NCBI GenBank assembly: GCA_000721375.1 | Contig: JOGW01000015.1 | Span: forward strand, 62,001 to 126,000 | Direction: 5' to 3' | Origin: Streptomyces sp. NRRL B-3428 | GTDB taxonomy: Bacteria; Actinomycetota; Actinomycetes; Streptomycetales; Streptomycetaceae | DNA length: 64,000 nt | In this document: positions 26,899 to 35,489 of the stretch, piece after piece | How the letters are laid out: each line of letters begins with the position of its first letter | Numbering within the stretch: the stretch's first letter is position 1 | The notes under the pieces: generated by a model | What the model saw: the letters and a program-made list of their open reading frames with translations, nothing else | Databases searched by the model: none | What the model was told of the DNA's origin: nothing | Translations under genes and position numbers: made by a program

Positions 26899-27696
26899 AT
26901 GCGTGACCATGCAGCAGTCTCCGATCTGCCGATGCTCGCCACCACCCTGGTCGAGCTGTCCCACAAGATGCACGCGCACGCCGTCCGGGCCGCCGAGGCG
27001 GCCGTCGCGATCCGCACGCAGCCCGCCCCCGGCCGCTCGGCGCCGGCCGGCCACTGCACGTATCTGGAGGGCCTGGCCGAGATCAACCTGGCGATCAAAC
27101 AGGCCGTAGCCGCCGCCGAGCGCGAGATTCTCACCGCGCAGCCGGACGGTCCGCGCTCCAAACAGGTGCTCGCCACGGCCCTGGAGACGGTGCGCGCCCA
27201 GCTCCGCGCGGGGGTGGCCAACCGCACGCTCTACCAGCACAGCGCCCGCTTCGACGAGGCCACCAAGGACTATGTGCGCCAGGTCGCGGAGTACGGCGCC
27301 GAAGTGCGTACCCTGCCCGAGTTCTTCGAGCGGCTGATCATCGTCGACCGTGCGGTGGCGTTCATCCCCGGGCGCGGCGATCGCACACTGGCGCTGCGGG
27401 TCACCGAGCCGACCGTCGTGCGCTACCTCGCGGATCTCTTCGAACGGGCCTGGGACCGGGCCGAGTCGATCCCCTTCGTACCGGCCCGCTCGGTCGACGC
27501 GGCGCCCGAGGTGATCCCCTCGGTGCACGAGTCCATCAAGAAGCTGATGATCGCCGGGCACGCGGACCGTGCGATCGCCCGCCGTCTGGGCATCAGCGAA
27601 CGCTCGCTGCAAAACCATGTCGGCCGGATCAAGGCGCAGTACGGGGCGGAGAACCGGCTCCAGCTGGGGTATCTGATGGGGCGCGAGGCGGGCTGA
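26899..27696 (+). CDS. LuxR-type HTH transcriptional regulator
   Basis: The 265-aa product starts at ATG with an AGGAGAGAG site. A C-terminal LuxR/GerE HTH (SIKKLMIAGHADRAIARRLGISERSLQNHVGRIKAQYG, about 205-250) follows a TrmB/MIT-like middle region with EFFERLIIVDRAVAFIPGRG, the pattern seen in the stand-alone regulator family of the gene at 415-1368. The N-terminal ~90 residues are helical. It converges on the leftward di-iron oxidase operon and is the nearest candidate regulator for it. Confidence 0.85.
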   Translation: MRDHAAVSDLPMLATTLVELSHKMHAHAVRAAEAAVAIRTQPAPGRSAPAGHCTYLEGLAEINLAIKQAVAAAEREILTAQPDGPRSKQVLATALETVRAQLRAGVANRTLYQHSARFDEATKDYVRQVAEYGAEVRTLPEFFERLIIVDRAVAFIPGRGDRTLALRVTEPTVVRYLADLFERAWDRAESIPFVPARSVDAAPEVIPSVHESIKKLMIAGHADRAIARRLGISERSLQNHVGRIKAQYGAENRLQLGYLMGREAG

Positions 27697-27793
27697 GCCG
27701 TTCGGTCAAGGCCGTTCGGCCAGGGCTGTTCGGTCAGGGCTGTTCGGCGCGGTACGGGGTCCGCGGGGGCACCCTCCCCGCGGACCCCGGCTC

Positions 27794-28180
27794 TCAGGCG
27801 GCGCTCTGAGCCGCGCCCGCGCCGCCGCACGCGTCGGACAGAAGCACCGCGAACCTGCGCCGCGCGGCGCGCACTTCGGCGACCAGCGCCTCGCCCGCGG
27901 CCCGCGGGCCTTCGGCGGTCAGCTCCCAGGCGTCCCACCAGGTGCCGCCCGCCGTATGCGCCTGGCCGGCCTCGCGGAACACCGCTTCGAGCGCCAGGCG
28001 TACACCCGGGCCCGAGGGGTCGGCGGCCACCCGGACGGTGAAGTCGGCCTCCGGGAGCCGCAGCCGGATCCGGTTGCGGATGAACGAGGCGCCGATGAGG
28101 TCCTCGATACCCGCCTCCCACACGGCCGGCGCGAGCCGCGCGGCCAGCGACTCCACCCGGATCGCGGCGCGCCCGCTCAT
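27794..28180 (-). CDS. 128-aa protein of unknown function, last gene of the di-iron oxidase operon
   Basis: The ATG overlaps the desaturase stop (ATGA). The product has an alpha/beta pattern, with VRVESLAARLAPAVWEAGIEDLIGASFIRNRIRLRLP first and a helical C-terminus (RAAGEALVAEVRAARRRFAVLLSDA). It has no signal peptide, membrane helix or metal motif. I do not recognise the family. Its tight coupling suggests it partners the desaturase or binds the pathway's intermediate. Confidence 0.65.
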   Translation of the reverse strand: MSGRAAIRVESLAARLAPAVWEAGIEDLIGASFIRNRIRLRLPEADFTVRVAADPSGPGVRLALEAVFREAGQAHTAGGTWWDAWELTAEGPRAAGEALVAEVRAARRRFAVLLSDACGGAGAAQSAA

Positions 28181-29199
28181 GCGGTGCGCCCCTCGGACCG
28201 GCCCGAGTTGCGGGCGGCCTCCTTCAGGACGGCGAGGTAGAAGGTGGGGTAGCCGCGCTCGACGAACTTGGCGTACCTGCTCACCTCGTCGTGCCGTTCC
28301 CGCAGCCGGTTGATGGAGACGGTCATGGCCGCGTGGTGCTCGACGTGCAGGTTGTTGCCGTTGGTGTACCAGGTGCTGAACCAACTGCCCCTGATCGAGC
28401 GGGTGTTGCGCAGCACGTCCGTGGTGTCCGTGTCACACAGGATGTGCTCGGGCAGTTCCAGGAAGAAGTGCAGCGGGGCGGCCACGAGCAGCGGCAGCAG
28501 CCACAGCTCCAGTACGGGTCCGCCCTGGCCGAACGCGGCGAGCACCGTCGCCGCGAGCACGGGCAGCACCATCGCCTTGTACTCGGCGGCCACTTCGCGC
28601 CTGCGGCGCGGGGAGATCTCCCCCGCCTCGTAACTCCACGAGCCCCGCCAACTGCGTGCGACGTCGCGGGCGACGGTGAGCAGCCGCCCGTAGTCGAAGG
28701 CGCCGCTCGCCAGCAGCCGCCAGGTCAGCGGCCTGCGCGGGTCGAAGCCGAAGAACTCGGAGTCGAGAGGTGTGCCCAGGTGCTTGTGGTGCTGCAGATG
28801 CCGTACGCGGTAATGCGTGTACGAGACGAGCAGCGGCGCTCCGAGCGGCACCCCCACGAGCCGGTGCCACCGGGCCGAGGTGAACGCGCTGTGGTGCAGG
28901 CACTGGTGCTGGAGTTCCACCATGTGCGTGTAGACGGCGGCCAGGAGCACCACGCCCGCCGCCGAGGTCAGCAGCCCGTCCTGCAGGGCGAGCCAGGCGC
29001 CGGCCGCGACGAGCGCGGCGGCGACGGCGAGTTTGGTGAGGAAGACTCTCTGGTCGCGCCGGGTGACGCGCTCGCGGGCGTAGAGGAGCACGGGCCCGGC
29101 CTCCGGGGCGGCCCGGAGCGACGGCTCCCGAGGTGTCTCTGCTGGTATCTCTGCCGGTGTCTCTGCCGGTGTCTCTGCCGGTATCTCTGCGGTGGTCAT
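28177..29199 (-). CDS. Membrane fatty-acid-desaturase-like di-iron enzyme
   Basis: The 340-aa product has the three histidine clusters of the integral-membrane desaturase/hydroxylase family: HQCLH (98-102), HLQHHKH (134-140) and NNLHVEHH near residue 290, placed between four hydrophobic segments. The family inserts double bonds or hydroxyls at unactivated carbons, in fatty acids or in amino-acid-derived metabolites. It has a low-complexity N-terminal PAET repeat. It lies 18 bp after the haem-oxygenase-like oxidase gene and overlaps the 128-aa gene. Given the racemase and exporter in the operon, a free or tethered amino-acid-like substrate is as likely as a lipid. Confidence 0.85.
   Translation of the reverse strand: MTTAEIPAETPAETPAEIPAETPREPSLRAAPEAGPVLLYARERVTRRDQRVFLTKLAVAAALVAAGAWLALQDGLLTSAAGVVLLAAVYTHMVELQHQCLHHSAFTSARWHRLVGVPLGAPLLVSYTHYRVRHLQHHKHLGTPLDSEFFGFDPRRPLTWRLLASGAFDYGRLLTVARDVARSWRGSWSYEAGEISPRRRREVAAEYKAMVLPVLAATVLAAFGQGGPVLELWLLPLLVAAPLHFFLELPEHILCDTDTTDVLRNTRSIRGSWFSTWYTNGNNLHVEHHAAMTVSINRLRERHDEVSRYAKFVERGYPTFYLAVLKEAARNSGRSEGRTA
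29132..29191 (-). repeat. 12-bp tandem repeat in the desaturase N-terminus
   Basis: About five copies of a 12-bp unit (GTGTCTCTGCCG on the plus strand, with A/G variants) encode repeated PAET/PAEI tetrapeptides before the first membrane segment. In-frame, so length changes would be tolerated. Confidence 0.85.
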
Positions 29200-29217
29200 G
29201 ACGTCCCCCCTCTCCTG

Positions 29218-30189
29218 CTAGCGCAGGGCCTTCATGGCGTCCCAGATCCGTGCGTAGTAGCCGTTGGCCACCCGCACCCGGGTCAGGACACCGAGGGAGA
29301 TCTCGCGCAGCAGCGCGGGCGAGCGGTCGACCAGCGGGACGAAGACACCGTCGAACCACTCGGCGCCGTGGTCGGCGTCCACGTGGACGTGGATGCGCTG
29401 GTAGTCGATGACGTCCTCGGGGACGCCGAGCCGCCGGCACCCGTCGACCATCGCCTGGAAACGCGGTGACGCGCTCTGCTCCAGGACGCCCATGGCGCCG
29501 AGCGCACGCGGGTTGAGATGGCGGTGGATGCCGTACTGCAGCAGCAGTGCGGCGTTCTCGTACGCCTCCGGGAAGTGCAGGTTCGAGTAGTCGACACCCC
29601 GGGACTCCAGGTGGGCACGCATGTAGCGGGCGGAGTGCTCGAACATGCGCGTGTGCACCTGCTCGATGTTCCCCTCACCCATCTCGTCCCAGTAGTTCTC
29701 GGCGATGGTGAGCTTGGTGTGCCCCTGGGTGCCGATCTGGACCATGGCCATCAGATCGTCGAACTTGCTGTCCACCAGCTCCTCGCCCATGAAGAACAGG
29801 GCGATCTCGTCGAGGGTGGCCTCCTCGGCGAGATAGCGGCAGAACTCGGGCTGGGTGTGCTGATCGGCCGTCTTGAGGAACCAGGGCTTGAACTCCTCGC
29901 CGGTGACGGGCAGTTCACCGGCGTCGACCTGGGCGTCCTCCCAGGCGAGCCAGGTGTCCTCGATGGCGGAGACGGCCGGGTCGTGGTTGAGCCGCGGGAT
30001 GGCGGCGAAGTCCTCGGGCCCTGCCATGTAGGAGACGTAGTGCGCGTGCAGCCGCCGGAAGAGTTTCAGGCGTACGGCGCGGTCGTGTGGCCCCGCGTCG
30101 GGGAAGGCGGCGGCGAGATCCTGCCGCAGGGCCTGGTGGGCATCGGCCTCGCCGACGGCTTCGCGTTCCGGTGCATATGCGGTTGCCAT
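29218..30189 (-). CDS. Haem-oxygenase-like di-iron oxidase (iron-containing redox enzyme family)
   Basis: The 323-aa product has the metal-ligand pattern of the HDO superfamily (relatives include BesC, UndA and the SznF central domain): Glu136/137 in FFMGEELVD, the ENYWDEMGEGNIEQVH block (164-179, His179) and HVHVDADHGAEW (267-278). HDO enzymes use O2 to cleave C-C bonds, make alkenes or N-oxygenate amino groups. I chose ATG at 30189, behind AAAGGAAT; TTG at 30216 is an alternative. It lies 99 bp after the EamA gene and 18 bp before the desaturase. The substrate cannot be inferred from sequence. Confidence 0.85.
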   Translation of the reverse strand: MATAYAPEREAVGEADAHQALRQDLAAAFPDAGPHDRAVRLKLFRRLHAHYVSYMAGPEDFAAIPRLNHDPAVSAIEDTWLAWEDAQVDAGELPVTGEEFKPWFLKTADQHTQPEFCRYLAEEATLDEIALFFMGEELVDSKFDDLMAMVQIGTQGHTKLTIAENYWDEMGEGNIEQVHTRMFEHSARYMRAHLESRGVDYSNLHFPEAYENAALLLQYGIHRHLNPRALGAMGVLEQSASPRFQAMVDGCRRLGVPEDVIDYQRIHVHVDADHGAEWFDGVFVPLVDRSPALLREISLGVLTRVRVANGYYARIWDAMKALR

Positions 30190-30288
30190 AACCTCGGAAT
30201 TCCTTTCCCGGTCCAATGACTGTTCCCTGTACGCGACTTGACTCTGCCGCGCGCGTAAGGGACCGAGAAAGGGCTCCGATGGTTCAGG

Positions 30289-31233
30289 TCACTGCACTGC
30301 GGATACCTGCGGGATGCCGCCGTCCGCCGTGTCATCAGAATTTATTGAAGTGTTCTTCTCCCGGGCCACCGCATACACGCCGAGGACGACCAGAAGCATT
30401 CCGGCCAGGTGGTAGGCATGCAATTTCTCGCCGAGCAGAACTACCGAAAGAATTGCGCCACTTACGGGGGTGAGCGCGGTGAATGCCGCGACCACCGTGG
30501 TGTCCACCGAGTCGAGGCTGTCGTACAGGAGGACCACCGCGATCCCGTTGATGGCCACGCCCGTGTAGACCATCAGCGCCCACGTCTGCCAGGAGATCTG
30601 GCCGAGCGCCGACCAGTCGGTCTCGGCCACGGCGGGCCCGGCGAAGAGCAGGGCGCCGGTCACGGAGAGGATCAGCGACAGCTTCGCCGGCGGGATGGGC
30701 CGCGCGAGCAGCTTGCCGAAGGTCACGAACACCGCCTCGCAGAGCACCGCGCACACCAGGAGCAGCGCGCCGAGCAGCTCGTGGGAGCCGCCGCCCGGCC
30801 CGCTCGCGCTGAGCGCGTTGATGCCGGCGGCGCCGGCCACGGCGACGGCGATGCCCAGGCCGCGGCGGATGGAGAGGCGTTCGCGCAGGAACACGACGGC
30901 CACCAGGCTGATGGAGATCGGCACCATGCCGAGCAGGACGCCGGCCTCGATGGCGCCGGTCAGTTTCACCCCGTACATGGCGAAGACGCTGAACAGGAAC
31001 ACCCCGAGCAGCGTCTGCGCGAACAGCACGGCACCGTCACGGCGGCCCGGGCGGACCGGTGGACCGCCGGGCGGGCGCAACAGCAGATAGAGCCCGAGGA
31101 CGAGCGCCGCACTGACCAGGCGTACGAACGTGGCGGTGAACACCGGGACTTCACGCAGGATCAGCTTGCTCGCGACGAGGTACGAGCCGAGGAGCACGGT
31201 CGCGACGGTCATCTTCAGATGGACGGCGCGCAT
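30289..31233 (-). CDS. EamA/DMT-family transporter
   Basis: The 314-aa product has ten hydrophobic segments in two EamA repeats (for example TVATVLLGSYLVASKLIL and ALMVYTGVAINGIAVVLLYDS), as in RhtA/YdcZ-type amino-acid and metabolite exporters. Its start codon shares one base with the racemase stop (TGATG). In this operon it is the likely exporter for the product of the two di-iron enzymes. Confidence 0.87.
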   Translation of the reverse strand: MRAVHLKMTVATVLLGSYLVASKLILREVPVFTATFVRLVSAALVLGLYLLLRPPGGPPVRPGRRDGAVLFAQTLLGVFLFSVFAMYGVKLTGAIEAGVLLGMVPISISLVAVVFLRERLSIRRGLGIAVAVAGAAGINALSASGPGGGSHELLGALLLVCAVLCEAVFVTFGKLLARPIPPAKLSLILSVTGALLFAGPAVAETDWSALGQISWQTWALMVYTGVAINGIAVVLLYDSLDSVDTTVVAAFTALTPVSGAILSVVLLGEKLHAYHLAGMLLVVLGVYAVAREKNTSINSDDTADGGIPQVSAVQ

Positions 31234-32003
31234 CAGGCGCCACCGCCTTCGGAGCTCCTTGCGCCCTCGCCCAGTGCGTACGCGACGATGGCCGCCGTGT
31301 GCACGTCGACGGTGTCGATGACGGGTACGTCGAAGTCCGCCGCCCTGATCACCAGGGGTACTTCGGTGCAGGCCAGGACCAGCGCCTGCGCCCCGGCGGC
31401 GAGCACGTCGCGGGCGATCCGGGCGAAGCGGGCGCGGGTGGCCGCGGAGATCTCGCCGGTGCACAGCTCGGTCTCGATGGCGTGCTGCATGAACGCCCGG
31501 TCGTCCACTTCGGGGACCACCACCTTGATGCCGAGGGAGCTGAACTCGTCCCGGTAGAAGGCCTGTTCCATCGAGAACGCCGAACCGAGCAGCCCCACCG
31601 TGGACAGGCCCTGGCGGGCCGTCTCGGCCGCCGTGGCCCGGCAGATGTTGATCAGCGGCAGCTCGGTGCCGCGCGCCGCCAGATCCGCTTCCACCAGGTC
31701 CGCGAACTCGTGCACCGTGTTGCAGCAGATCGCGAAGAACTCCGCGCCCGAGGCCCGCAGCCGCCGTGCCGCGGCGGCGAGCTCACCGGCCACGGCCTGT
31801 GCGTCGCGGGCCGCGATCCATTCCACCATCGGCTGGAAATCGAGGCTCTCCAGGGCGATCCGCGGTGAATGCGCCCGGCCGAGCCGTCGGTTGACCGACC
31901 GGTTGATCCGGTCGTAGTAGGTGATCGTGGACGGAAAACTCAATCCGCCCACGAGCCCTATCTTCTTCACCGGGTACGCGAGGTCCGCGGCGCTGTCGGT
32001 CAT
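31233..32003 (-). CDS. Aspartate/glutamate racemase family protein
   Basis: The 256-aa product keeps both catalytic cysteines of the family, in AICCNTVHEFAD and LACTEVPL. The start (KKIGLVGGLSFPSTITYYDRIN) matches the cytosolic Asp/Glu racemase group, which interconverts L and D acidic amino acids without PLP. It is the first recognisable enzyme of the leftward operon and is coupled to EamA. It suggests a D-amino acid, or a relative such as a maleate isomerase reaction, in the pathway. Confidence 0.85.
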   Translation of the reverse strand: MTDSAADLAYPVKKIGLVGGLSFPSTITYYDRINRSVNRRLGRAHSPRIALESLDFQPMVEWIAARDAQAVAGELAAAARRLRASGAEFFAICCNTVHEFADLVEADLAARGTELPLINICRATAAETARQGLSTVGLLGSAFSMEQAFYRDEFSSLGIKVVVPEVDDRAFMQHAIETELCTGEISAATRARFARIARDVLAAGAQALVLACTEVPLVIRAADFDVPVIDTVDVHTAAIVAYALGEGARSSEGGGA

Positions 32004-32065
32004 TTACGGACCGCCGTCCGGCCGGCGAAGTCCCAACCCACGTCCTTGCCGTCATCGCTGAACAT
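32000..32065 (-). CDS. 21-codon ORF translationally coupled to the racemase
   Basis: On the minus strand an ATG at 32065 opens a 21-codon frame ending in TGA that overlaps the racemase ATG (ATGA). GAGGGG precedes it by about eight bases. The peptide begins MFSDDGKDVGWDF and ends GRTAVRK. It has no signal peptide. It could be a leader/coupling peptide, or a tiny precursor; chance cannot be excluded at this length. Confidence 0.4.
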   Translation of the reverse strand: MFSDDGKDVGWDFAGRTAVRK

Positions 32066-32174
32066 CCCTGCATCCCCTCGTCGGCTTTCCGCAATCAGGG
32101 CGACTCTGCATTCCGCTGTCGCTCCGGAGAAAGGCCTGCCATGGTTCGGATTTCCGCACGGACCCGCTTTTGGC

Positions 32175-32789
32175 TCATTCCACGCGGTGGATCTGCCCGG
32201 TCTGCGCGCCCTCGATGGAGCGCACGTAGGCGGCCGCCGCGCGGCGTACGGGCACGGCGTCGAAGCCGGGGAAGAAGTCGCCGTAGGCGTCGAGGGACTC
32301 CTCGAAGACGGTGGGGCTGACCGCGTTGATCCGCTGCCGGCCCGGGAGTTCGACGGCCGCGGCCCGTACGAAGGACTCCACCGCGCCGTTCGCGAGCGCC
32401 GCGACGGAGCCGGTACGGATGGGCTCGCGGGCGAGGATGCCGGTGATGAGGGTGTACGAGCCGTGCTCGGCCACGAACTCCAGGCCCTGGCGGACCAGTT
32501 CGATCTGCCCGACCGCCTTGCCTTCGAGACCGTCGCGTACGTCCTGCAGGGTGAGCTCGGTGACCGGCTTCCACGGCACGGTGCCCGCCGCGCTCGCCAC
32601 CGCGTCGACCCGGCCGACCTGGCGGTACAGGTTCGCGATGGACTCGGGGTCGGTGATGTCGAGGGAGATGTCGGCGTCCTTGCGCGATGCGGTGATCACC
32701 TCGTGGCCGCGCTCGCGCAAGGCGGTGTGGACCGCGCGGCCGAGTGTGCCGTTGGCTCCGACGAGGACGATCTTCTGCGGTGTGGTCAT
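32175..32789 (-). CDS. Short-chain dehydrogenase-like protein without the Tyr-x-x-x-Lys pair
   Basis: The 204-aa product has the SDR dinucleotide turn GANGTLGRAV and an AAG strand, but where SDR enzymes carry YxxxK the sequence reads ALANGAVESFVRAAA. It is also shorter than the usual ~250 residues. It belongs to the short atypical SDR group usually found beside LysR regulators. It is divergent from the LysR gene and probably regulated by it. It ends 110 bp before the 21-codon ORF, so it is probably a separate transcription unit or the head of the same one. Confidence 0.8.
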   Translation of the reverse strand: MTTPQKIVLVGANGTLGRAVHTALRERGHEVITASRKDADISLDITDPESIANLYRQVGRVDAVASAAGTVPWKPVTELTLQDVRDGLEGKAVGQIELVRQGLEFVAEHGSYTLITGILAREPIRTGSVAALANGAVESFVRAAAVELPGRQRINAVSPTVFEESLDAYGDFFPGFDAVPVRRAAAAYVRSIEGAQTGQIHRVE

Positions 32790-32833
32790 GAGCCGAGGAT
32801 GACCTCGCGGGGACAGTGCAGTCCAGCTACCTC

Positions 32834-32849
32834 AACTACCATGACAGTT
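32834..32849. promoter_or_regulatory. Candidate LysR operator between SDR and LysR genes
   Basis: AACT at 32834 and AGTT at 32846 form an interrupted dyad (AACT-N8-AGTT) in the divergent gap, where a LysR protein would bind. This is a weak, position-based call. Confidence 0.35.
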
Positions 32850-32885
32850 AAGGGGAATTACCGAATTGCGGACGGGGTGGCCGAG

Positions 32886-33860
32886 ATGATCGATGTGAAG
32901 CGCATGGTCATGCTGCGTGACCTGGCCGAACACGGAAAGGTCTCCGTGGTCGCCGAGCTGCACGGGGTCACCCCCTCCGCGGTCTCCCAGCAGATGCGCG
33001 CCCTGGAACGGGAGGCCGGGGCCTCCCTGGTGCTGCGCCACGGGCGCGGCGTACGGCTGACCGTGGCCGGCAGCGCGCTCGCGGCCCAGTGCGAGGAGGT
33101 GCTCGCGGCGTTGGAGCGGGCCGAGGGAGCCGTACGCGCACTCGACGACGACCTCACCGGCGAACTGCGGATCGGCTGCGCACCCAGCGCACTGCGCTCG
33201 GTCGCGGCGCCCCTGGTGGCCGCGCTGGCCGAGCACCACCCGCGGATCCGGCCGCGGATCGTGCAGAGCGACCCGGAGTTCGCGGTGCCGCTGCTCAAGC
33301 AGCACGCCCTCGATCTGACCGTCTCGTACCGCTACCACCTGCTCGGCGCCGAGGTACCGGCCGGCACCACCGCGTGCGCCCTGTTCGACGACCCGCTGAT
33401 GCTCGCCGTACCCGATCAACTCCTGGACGCCGTACGCAAGGACGGGCTCGGTGTACTGCGCGAGCTCGCCTGGATCTCGGTACCGCCGCCCAGCACCTGC
33501 CGCGACATCCTCCTGCACGCGTGCCGCAACGCCGGCTTCACGCCGAAGATCGAGCACGACTGCGAGGATCTGCGCTCCGCGCTCGCGATCGTGGCCACCG
33601 GTCTCGCGGTGACCATCCTGCCCAGGCTGCTGTGCGACGAGCCGCCCGCGGGGACCGCGCTCCTGCCGCTGCCCGGCAAGGGGCGCACGGTCGAGGCGCT
33701 GGTACGCGCCGGGGCCGAGCAACAGCCCGCGATCGCCGCCGCCTTGGAGCTGCTGCGGGAGATCGGGGCGAAGGCGGCGGCGGGGTTTCCCGAGCAGGCG
33801 GCGGTGGGGTTCGCCGAGGAGCCGCCGGCAGGTTTCGCTCAGGAGCCGCTCAGCCGCTGA
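32886..33860 (+). CDS. LysR-family transcriptional regulator
   Basis: The 324-aa product has an N-terminal winged HTH (MIDVKRMVMLRDLAEHGKVSVVAELHGVTPSAV...) and a periplasmic-binding-protein-like effector domain (ELRIGCAPSALRSV to TGLAVTILPRLL). I chose ATG at 32886 since the family starts at MIDV; ATG at 32841 is possible. The last ~35 residues form imperfect repeats (GFPEQAAVGFAEEPPAGF). Divergent from the SDR gene, its likely target. The 3' end overlaps the convergent DUF3017 gene by 11 bp. Confidence 0.87.
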   Translation: MIDVKRMVMLRDLAEHGKVSVVAELHGVTPSAVSQQMRALEREAGASLVLRHGRGVRLTVAGSALAAQCEEVLAALERAEGAVRALDDDLTGELRIGCAPSALRSVAAPLVAALAEHHPRIRPRIVQSDPEFAVPLLKQHALDLTVSYRYHLLGAEVPAGTTACALFDDPLMLAVPDQLLDAVRKDGLGVLRELAWISVPPPSTCRDILLHACRNAGFTPKIEHDCEDLRSALAIVATGLAVTILPRLLCDEPPAGTALLPLPGKGRTVEALVRAGAEQQPAIAAALELLREIGAKAAAGFPEQAAVGFAEEPPAGFAQEPLSR

Positions 33861-34377
33861 TCGTGAAGTGCAGCGTCTCGTCCAGGAACGGGATCTCCAG
33901 CCACGGCTTGGGCTGCGCCATCATCGCGAGCAGCACGATCGCCACACCCAACGCGCCGTACGTCACCATGTCCGTGAACCGCGAGCGCACCGCCAGCATC
34001 CCGACCGAAGGCAGCACCCGGCGCAGCACCGCGCCGATCAGCAGCGCGACACCGATCAGGATCGTGCCGGGCCGCCAGACGTCGAAGGCGACCAGGACCA
34101 GACCGAGCCCGGTCACCCCGAGCACCGTGAGCATCGGCCACTGCCGGGCCGGCGCGGGCGCGTCACCCGGCGCCGCACGGCCGCCGCCCTCGGGGCGCGC
34201 GGTGTCCTTGGTGACCGACGGGAAACGCCGGGACTTCTTGGCGCCGGACTCCCCCGACGCCGCAGACTCCCCGGCCGTCCCCGCCGCCTCGGTCCGTTCG
34301 GGCGCTGCGGAGCCGTCGGCCCCGTCCCCGCCCCTGTCCGGCGAGACCGCCCCGTCCTCAGCCGACACCGTGACCAC
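33850..34377 (-). CDS. DUF3017 membrane protein
   Basis: The 175-aa product has an acidic, Ala/Ser/Gly-rich N-terminus and a C-terminal half with three hydrophobic segments ([58 protein letters not shown]). DUF3017 follows folD in many streptomycetes, as here, with a 20-bp overlap. Function unknown; no motif links it to folate metabolism. Confidence 0.85.
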   Translation of the reverse strand: MVTVSAEDGAVSPDRGGDGADGSAAPERTEAAGTAGESAASGESGAKKSRRFPSVTKDTARPEGGGRAAPGDAPAPARQWPMLTVLGVTGLGLVLVAFDVWRPGTILIGVALLIGAVLRRVLPSVGMLAVRSRFTDMVTYGALGVAIVLLAMMAQPKPWLEIPFLDETLHFTISG

Positions 34378-35230
34378 CGGCCGCGGCGCGCTCGGCGGCC
34401 TCGACGACGTTGACGAGCAGCTGCGCGCGGGTCATCGGGCCCACACCGCCCGGGTTGGGCGAGATCCACGCCGCGACCTCGGCGACCCCGGGGTGCACAT
34501 CCCCGACGATCTTTCCGCTCTCGTCGCGCGAGACACCGACGTCCAGGATCGCGACGCCCGGCTTCACGTCCTCGGCCTTGATCAGATGCGGTACGCCCGC
34601 CGCGGCCACGATGATGTCGGCGCGCTTGAGGTGCGCGGCGAGATCACGCGTACCGGTGTGGCACTGGGTCACGGTCGCGTTCTCGGAGCGACGGGTGAGC
34701 AGCAGCGGCATCGGACGCCCGATGGTCACGCCACGGCCGACGACCACCACCTCTGCACCGTTGATCTCCACCCCGTACTGGCGAAGCAGCGTGATCACGC
34801 CATTGGGCGTGCAGGGCAGCGGAGCGGGCTCGTTCAGGACAAGACGCCCGAGGTTCATCGGGTGCAGACCGTCGGCGTCCTTGTCCGGGTCCATCAGCTC
34901 CAGGATCCGGTTCTCGTCGATGCCCTTGGGCAGCGGGAGCTGCACGATGTAACCGGTGCAGGCCGGGTCTTCGTTGAGCTCGCGGACGACCGCCTCGATC
35001 TCCTCCTGCGAGGCCGTCGCGGGCAGCTCGCGCTGGATCGAGGCGATGCCCACCTGGGCGCAGTCGCGGTGCTTGCCCGCGACGTACTTCTGGCTGCCGG
35101 GGTCCTCCCCGACGAGCACGGTGCCGAGTCCGGGCGTGACGCCGCGGGCCTTGAGGGCCTCCACGCGGACGGTGAGCTCGGACTTGATCGCGGCCGCGGT
35201 GGCCTTGCCATCGAGAATCTGGGCGGTCAT
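34358..35230 (-). CDS. folD: Methylenetetrahydrofolate dehydrogenase / methenyl-THF cyclohydrolase
   Basis: The 290-aa product has the FolD signatures [12 protein letters not shown] (catalytic Lys area), the NADP loop [28 protein letters not shown] at the C-terminus and [15 protein letters not shown]. It links 5,10-methylene- and 10-formyl-THF, the donor used by purN and purH nearby. The start is at MTAQILDGK (35230), with upstream in-frame starts judged too long for the family. Confidence 0.96.
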   Translation of the reverse strand: MTAQILDGKATAAAIKSELTVRVEALKARGVTPGLGTVLVGEDPGSQKYVAGKHRDCAQVGIASIQRELPATASQEEIEAVVRELNEDPACTGYIVQLPLPKGIDENRILELMDPDKDADGLHPMNLGRLVLNEPAPLPCTPNGVITLLRQYGVEINGAEVVVVGRGVTIGRPMPLLLTRRSENATVTQCHTGTRDLAAHLKRADIIVAAAGVPHLIKAEDVKPGVAILDVGVSRDESGKIVGDVHPGVAEVAAWISPNPGGVGPMTRAQLLVNVVEAAERAAAGGHGVG

Positions 35231-35489
35231 GGGACACATCCTCGCCGATACGGGGGCCCGGTCTCCAATCGGCTGCCGGGAGTTGCCGCAGCACACCGTT
35301 TTCAAGATCGAAATCATTGCACTTGCACAACACATGTGGAATGCGGGTGGACAAGCGAGCAGCCGGACTAGAACCATGGTCGGCACAGTGCCGCGGGAGT
35401 AACCGGGGGGACGGCCGCTGAACCTTACGACCTTCCTCCACCGTGCGATCCGCGTCGTCCCCGCACTACCCACGGAGGAGTCAAGCGCG

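Noticed and set aside
31299..33860. Long rightward frames through the racemase and SDR genes joined to LysR
   Set aside because: The parts before 32886 (or 32841) are antisense to the racemase and SDR genes; only the LysR part has family motifs.
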